Shown here piece after piece: positions 58,700 through 64,000 of a stretch of 64,000 nt of DNA. Origin of the DNA: Ailurus styani (taxonomy: Eukaryota > Chordata > Mammalia > Carnivora > Ailuridae); the NCBI GenBank assembly GCA_002007465.1, contig LNAC01000859.1, positions 260,551-324,550 of the forward strand. Reading direction: 5' to 3'. The stretch's first letter is position 1. Each line of letters opens with the position of its first letter. The notes under the pieces are model-generated. The model was given only the letters and a program-made list of their open reading frames with translations. It made no database searches and was not told where the DNA came from. A program made the translations under genes and the position numbers.

Positions 58700-59745
58700 A
58701 AGTAGGATAGGATAGGAAAGTCACACGTACATAGCTGGTAGGAAAGTAAAATGATACAAACATCCTGGAACATAGTTTGACAGTTTAACAAACCAAACAT
58801 GCAATTACTCTGTAACATATCGGTTGCACACTTGGATATTTATTCCAGAAAAATTAAAACCTATGTCCACACAGAAACCTGGACACAAGTATTTATAGCA
58901 GTTTACGTGTAACAGCTCCAAAGTGAAATGTGACCAAACATCCTTCAAGAGATTAACGATTAAAGAAATATTAGAACATCTATACCATGGAGTACTACTT
59001 AGCAATGAAAAATACAAACTATTGATACATATAAGACTTGAATAAATCTCCAGGGAATTGCATTCAATGAAAAAAAAGCTAGTCCCAAAAGGTTCTATAC
59101 TATATAATTTCACTGTGAAATTACAAGTTTTAGAAATGTAACATAGATCAGTGACTGCCAAGGGTTAAGACTGGGGTCATGGGGAATAGGGGTCAAGAGA
59201 GAGGTGGGTGTAGTTATAAAAGATAGTTTGAGGGATCCTCCTTTTGTTAAAAATGTATGGTATCGGGGCACCTGGGTGGCTCAGTCATTAAGTGTCTGCC
59301 TTCGGCCCAGGTAATGATCCCAGTGTCCTGGGACGGAGCCCTGCATTGGGCTCCCTGCTCAGCAGGGAGTCTGTTTCTCCCTCTCCCACTCCCCCTGCTT
59401 GTGTTCCCTCTCTCACTATGTCTCTGTCAAATAAATAAATAAAATCTTTTAAAAAAATGTATGGTATCTTGAGTATGGTACGGGATAAACAAACCCACAC
59501 ACGTAATTAAATCATGTAGAACTTATTACACATACGCAAATAAATATAAGGTAAAACTGGAGAAATGTAAGTAAGATTGAGGATCGTATCAACTACCTTG
59601 GCTGTGATATTATACTATAATTCTGCAAAATGTTAATCATTGGCAGTAAGTGGTGGGTACAAAGGATTGCTCTGTTATATTTCATAAACCGCACGTGAAT
59701 CTACAATTATCCCAATAAAAATTTCAAATCAACAAAGGGTGATAA
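58700..59745 (+). mobile_element. Old L1 3' end
   Basis: The text follows an L1 3' end: catcctggaacatagtttga, ggatatttattccagaaaaa, tgtccacacagaaacctgga, ccatggagtactacttagca, tgccaagggttaagactggg, tcataaaccgcacgtgaatc, cccaataaaaatttc. It is interrupted by the SINE at 59265. Confidence 0.72.
59265..59452 (+). mobile_element. SINEC element, arctoid type
   Basis: Head ggggcacctgggtggctcag, body ccccctgcttgtgttccctc. Perfect 16-bp target duplication aaaaatgtatggtatc at 59249-59264 and 59453-59468. Confidence 0.97.
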
Positions 59746-60101
59746 GAGTTGGAGCAGTCTCTCTATCCTCTGTCTCTCTCATACACACACACATACACAC
59801 ACACACACATGCACACACACGGATGCCGTACTACCTCATCTGAGTCTCCTGTATAGTTCTGACTCATTAAAAGTGCTATTTGACTTTAAAATAGTCCTCA
59901 GCAAAACCTGAATATGTGCATACAAAATAAACAGCAACAACACCTTACTGATCCATGGCTGCATACATGATATTTCTCCTATCATCTAATTGTTCTATAT
60001 AGTCTCTTCAATAAGAGAAGAATCTGTACATTTTGACAGTGAGTTCTAGACCTTTTATCACAAATAGTCTCAGCCAGTAATTAGTTTGCAAGTAATTTTT
60101 T
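59746..60101. other. Unassigned, with a (CA)n tract
   Basis: A broken (AC)n run at 59781-59820. Otherwise AT-rich without a recognised element. Bases 60087-60101 are the target duplication of the outer SINE. Confidence 0.6.
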
Positions 60102-60520
60102 TTAAGATTTTTTTTTTTATTTGACACAGAGAGGGAGAACACAAGTAGGCAGATATGCAAGCAGAGAGAGAGGAGGAAGCAGGCTCCCTATTGTTTTTTT
60201 TTTTAAAGATTTTATTTTTATTTTATTTCACAGCGGGAGAGAGATCACAAGGAGGCAGAGAGGCAGGCAGAGAGAGAGGGGGAAGCAGGCTCCCTGCTGA
60301 GCAGAGAGCCCGATGTGGGCCTCGATCCCAGGACCCTGAGATCATGACCTGAGCCGAAAGCAGAGGCTTTAACCCACTGAGCCACTGTTTCCNCAGAGAG
60401 AGAGGAGGAAGCAGGCTCCCTATTGAGCAGGGAGCCTGATGCGGGCCTCGATTCCAGCACCCTGAGATCATGACCTGAGCCGAAGGCAGAGGCTTAACCC
60501 ACTGAGCCACCCAGACGCCC
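60102..60520 (-). mobile_element. SINEC element interrupted by a second SINEC
   Basis: The outer minus-strand SINE starts at the left with its tail and resumes after 60393, ending with head complement gagccacccagacgccc. Target duplication tgcaagtaatttttt at 60087-60101 and 60521-60535 frames the pair. The inner element is at 60194-60393. Confidence 0.94.
60194..60393 (-). mobile_element. SINEC nested in SINEC, 32-bp duplication, ambiguous base at edge
   Basis: The inner minus-strand SINE has its T-run at left and head complement ending actgagccact, then tgtttcc and N (60393) instead of the expected cacccaggcgcccc. A 32-bp sequence of the outer SINE, starting cagagagagaggaggaagca, stands exactly on both sides (60162-60193 and 60394-60425). 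The N is the only ambiguous base in the window, so this junction may be an assembly artefact. Confidence 0.88.
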
Positions 60521-60535
60521 TGCAAGTAATTTTTT

Positions 60536-61106
60536 AATCTACTGGTCCCTAAGACAATCTTTACAATAAAGCTTTTTACATTATTTGTCTTATATTATTC
60601 CTTATTTCAATATTCTTAAGTTTTATAATTTTAAATATGCTGTATTTAAAAGTAATCATTTGGTTTATATAAAGAGAGTTTTAAAATGGGCTTTGGTTGA
60701 AATCCATGCTGGATAATGGGTAAGAAAACAGTGAGTGAAGGAAAACTCAGTCCCTGCCCTTCCCTTGGCCAGTTGTGTTCTACTCTAGTACTGTGGGCCT
60801 GAGCCTCTCTCCAACCGTATTAGTTTTCTGAATTGTTTTATAAATACTTGAATAAACTCTAAGATAGCTTCACATCGTCTGTACACAGAGAGGATACTTC
60901 AGAATTCATACTTTTATACCAGTTGTATTTATTGAGGAAAAGGAAGAAACAATGACTAAAAAAAAAAGGGAAAAATTTATATTTAAATTTAGTTGTCCAA
61001 AACTGACACATGAATCATATGCACTGACTCATTTAATCATTCCAATCCCCAGGTAAAATAAATATCATTTGTTCACCTCATTTCACGTATGTTGGGAGAA
61101 TTTTTG
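60536..61106. other. Unassigned stretch
   Basis: AT-rich, no recognised element. Bases 61090-61106 are the target duplication of the next SINE. Confidence 0.55.
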
Positions 61107-61308
61107 TCTTTTTTTTTTTAAGATTTTATTTATTTATTTGACAGAGAGAGACACAGCGAGAGAGGGAACACCAGCAGGGGGAGTGGGAGAGGGAGAAGCA
61201 GGCTTTCCCGCAGAGCAGGGAGCCCAATGTGGGCCTCAATCCCAGGACCCAGGGATCATGACCTGAGCAGAAGGCAGATGCTTAACAACTGAGCCACTCA
61301 GGCGCCCC
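61107..61308 (-). mobile_element. SINEC element, arctoid type
   Basis: Full-length minus-strand copy. Perfect 17-bp target duplication tgttgggagaatttttg at 61090-61106 and 61309-61325. Confidence 0.97.
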
Positions 61309-61325
61309 TGTTGGGAGAATTTTTG

Positions 61326-62039
61326 AAGTGTTAACAGACTTCTTTCATTGTATTTCTATGTGTTTTCTGGCCTTGTTCTCAAACCAGCTTGTCAGGGAAT
61401 TCCATCATCACTGCCCTAGGGAAATGTTGTTATGATAACACATATTGTTGACAAACATTCAAGTCCTGGATTTTAAGTTTCAGAGATTTACTTGGAGTTA
61501 TACAAGCTTGAGCTTTTGAGCTTCATGAACCTAAAGCCTGGGGAGCTCATCCTATAATGTTTATGCCACACAAAAATGATCTGAATGAATCCTGAGGAAG
61601 TAATAAACAGCTTTCATACTCCCAATGAGATAACAATTCTTGCAGTGGGTGGACAAAGACATGGAAGGAACAAAATATAACCTATATACTCATGAGTTCC
61701 TGAGAAGTAGCCTTGAACATATACTAGTGGGAATTCATGGGATGAATTCCATGACATCAAGAAAGACACCTAAATACGTTAAGAGGGCCCCATACTTGTA
61801 TATGCCATATATTCAGAAGCCTGGTGTATCGCCTTACCAATCTAAATGGTAGGAGCAAACTGTATGAGAAAATGTACATCTCAGTAGATGCCAATGCTGT
61901 CAGCTGACAGCCAAAACCCATTTGAGTCACCTCTGCTCTCTGAGGCTGCGACACTATATGAATTATCCTTAATCCTTAGAACCTCCACTAAAAGGGTACT
62001 TTAGACTTACTGAGATCATCAGGAATTAACTAAAATTAA
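61326..62039. other. Unassigned stretch
   Basis: No recognised repeat. Frames of 65-70 codons on both strands lack any known domain. Confidence 0.5.
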
Positions 62040-63421
62040 GTCACTGCTTTCACTGCATTTCATTTGCTCTTCTTTTTCTAGTTCCATAGGTGCAAGCTGA
62101 GATTATTGATTTGAGACATTTCATCTTTTGTAATGTAAGTATCTACCACCATAAATCTTCCCCAAAGCCTTGTTTTAGGGGCATCCCATAAATTTTGATG
62201 TTACATTATCATTTTCATTCAGTTCAAAAAATTGTCTAATTCCCTTTGGAATTTCCTCTTCACTCATAGGTCATTTGAAGGTATGTTGTTTAATCTTTAA
62301 AAACTTAGGGAATTACCACATAAAGTTCTCATATTGATTTGTACTTTAAATCCTGTGTGGCCAGAGAGCATCTTTTTGTGTGGCATATATAGTTATATGC
62401 ACTGTATCTACATAGACTTAAAACCCCACCAGACAGTGCTATAATTTTTGCTTTCAATAGTCATATATATTAAAGAATTTATATGATGAAAAATAGTCTG
62501 TTTACTATGTCTGCCATTCTTCCTTTATTACTGAAGCTTTAAATTTCCTTCTAGTTATCACTCTTCTTCATCCTCAAGAATATTCACTAGCATTTATTTT
62601 AGAGCAAGTCTACTATAAAATAATTCATAGTTTTTCTTCATCTGAGAATGTCTTACCTTCACCTTTCCTGAAGGATATTTTCACTGGACATACAATCCTT
62701 TTCTCTCAAAACTTAAAAAATTATATTGTTGTCTCGAACCCTTCATGGTTTCTGATGAGAAGTCTGCAATCACTTAAATTACTGTTTACTTACATATAAT
62801 GTGTTGTTCTTCCATGGCTGCTTTCAAGACTGTTTTCTCTCAGCAATGGCATTATTATGTGTTTGATGATAATATTTTGAACTTATCTTGTTTGGATTTC
62901 ACTAAAGCATCTTGAATTGGTCACCAAACTTGGGAAAATTTCAGCCATAATTTCCCAACTTTTTTTTCCTACACCAATTTCTTTCTTTTCTTCTATGATT
63001 TCATTAGCACGAATGTTAGCCTTTTATATATATATATATATATATTGTTCCAGAGATCCCTCAAGGGCTGTGTTTATTTTTTTCAAGCTTCTTCTACTTT
63101 GTTTTTCAGACAGGTTAATTTCTATTTGTCTATCTTTAAATTCACTGGTTCTTTCATCTGCCCTCCCCATTCTACTCTTGAGTCCATCCAGTGAATTTTT
63201 ATCACTTATTATAGTTTTTTCAGTTCAAAGATTGGCATTTTATTTTATTTCTCGTAGCTCTTCTTCCTCTGCGAGAATGTCTATTTTTCTATTCAAGAGT
63301 GTTTGCATTTCCTGCACAGAGCAAAGTTATAATAGCTGCTTTAAAGTTCTTTAAATTTAATTCCAACATCTAGCTCAAATCAGAGTTGGCATCTGTTGAT
63401 TTTTTCCTATTAAAATTTGTC
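62040..63421 (-). mobile_element. Old L1 5' half, antisense
   Basis: The plus strand reads as the complement of old L1 ORF2 start and upstream regions: ttgatttgagacatttcatc, ggggcatcccataaattttg, gtgtggccagagagcatctt, ctgaaggatattttcactgg, tctgatgagaagtctgcaat, gctgctttaaagttctttaa. A (TA)n run lies at about 63025-63045. The 145-codon plus-strand frame at 62917-63354 is antisense of this repeat, not a gene. Confidence 0.68.
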
Positions 63422-64000
63422 CAGGAGGCAAGAATACACAACAGGGGAAAGACAGTCTCTTCAGTAAATGGTGTTGGGAAAACTGACAGCTACATGCAAA
63501 AAAATGAAGCGACCACTTTCTTACACCATATACAAATATAAACTCAAAATGAATTAAAGATCTAAATGTGAGACCTTAAAAATTCTTTAAGAGAACACAG
63601 GCAGTAATTTCCTTGACATCAATTGTAACAACATTTTTCTAGATATGTCTCCTAAGGAAAGAGAATCAAAGTGAAAATGAACTGGGCACCTGGGTGGCTC
63701 AGTCAGTTAATCGTCTGCCTTGTGCTCAGCTTATGATCCTAGGGTCCTGGGATCCAGCTCTGTATTGGGCTCCCTGCTAATGGGGAGTCTACCTCTCCTT
63801 CTCCCGCTGATCCTGTACCCTGCTTGTGCTCTCAATCACTTGCTCTCTCTCAAATGAATTAAAAAAAAAAAAAAAGCAAAAATGAACTCTTAGGACTACA
63901 TCAAAACAAAAAGCTTTGCACAGTGAAGGAAACCATCAACAAAGCAAGAAAACACTATTGAGTAAGAGGAGATATTTGCAAATGATTAAACCTATAGGGG
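63422..64000 (+). mobile_element. L1 ORF2 fragment, carnivore type, runs off the window
   Basis: Plus-strand ORF2 sequence, less decayed than the others: gacagtctcttcagtaaatg, tgttgggaaaactgacagct, caaatataaactcaaaatga, tctagatatgtctcctaagg, aagctttgcacagtgaagga. It abuts the antisense L1 at 63421 and continues past the right edge. The SINE at 63684 interrupts it. Confidence 0.85.
63684..63878 (+). mobile_element. SINEC element in L1
   Basis: Head gggcacctgggtggctcagt, gatcctagggtcctgggatc, and an A tail of about 17. Perfect 10-bp target duplication aaaatgaact at 63674-63683 and 63879-63888. Confidence 0.95.

Noticed and set aside
58805..59161. 118-codon minus-strand frame
   Set aside because: It is the antisense of an L1 3' end.
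62917..63354. 145-codon plus-strand frame
   Set aside because: It is the antisense of an old L1 5' region, made of T-rich sequence. There is no start context or domain.

Overview
The window is vertebrate nuclear DNA from a caniform carnivore, most likely a mustelid. The key evidence is a set of 38 recognisable SINEC (Can-SINE, tRNA-Lys-derived) insertions that share the head GGCGCCTGGGTGGCTCAGT, a CT-rich middle and an AATAAATAAAATCTTT tail. The youngest-looking copies carry the body variant CTGCCTACTTGTGATCTC, which I associate with mustelid genomes; others carry CCCCTGCTTGTGTTCCCTC, which I associate with arctoid carnivores generally. Several L1 3' ends are of the carnivore type. The subfamily assignments are from memory.

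I find no protein-coding gene that I can defend. The sequence is AT-rich, intergenic or deep-intronic, and consists of layered retrotransposons in unassigned DNA. Longer open frames fall into three classes: decayed L1 ORF2, the antisense of L1 or SINEs, and overlapping stop-poor frames of a CpG island.

Layout. 1-2.7 kb: mixed old repeats. 2.7-9.1 kb: two plus-strand L1 3' ends, one minus-strand L1 3' end, several SINEs and a truncated U6 snRNA retrocopy. 9.1-13.9 kb: almost free of recognisable repeats. 13.9-24.5 kb: L2, MIR and L1 fragments, including an L1 nested inside another L1. 24.5-30.2 kb: mostly unassigned, with one strong CpG island (about 25.76-26.75 kb) that holds two RFX/X-box-like motifs and a consensus splice donor. 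This is the only place that looks like a gene start. 30.2-44.5 kb: dense L1 and SINE, including an L1-like element that may keep its 5' end. 44.5-50.9 kb: sparser, with a Tigger-type DNA transposon remnant. 50.9-54.1 kb: L1 fragments split by five SINEs. 54.1-64 kb: unassigned stretches, one MIR, an L1 3' end, a SINE inserted in a SINE next to the only ambiguous base (N, 60393), and opposed L1 fragments at the right edge.

Nothing in the window forms a multi-gene system. The points most worth following are the X-box CpG island, the U6 retrocopy with its perfect 16-bp target duplication, a 34-bp sequence shared exactly by two sites 3.7 kb apart that looks like a templated insertion, and the SINE-in-SINE event with an unusually long duplication. 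Repeat families were recognised by eye, so subfamily names and the outer limits of old repeats are approximate.
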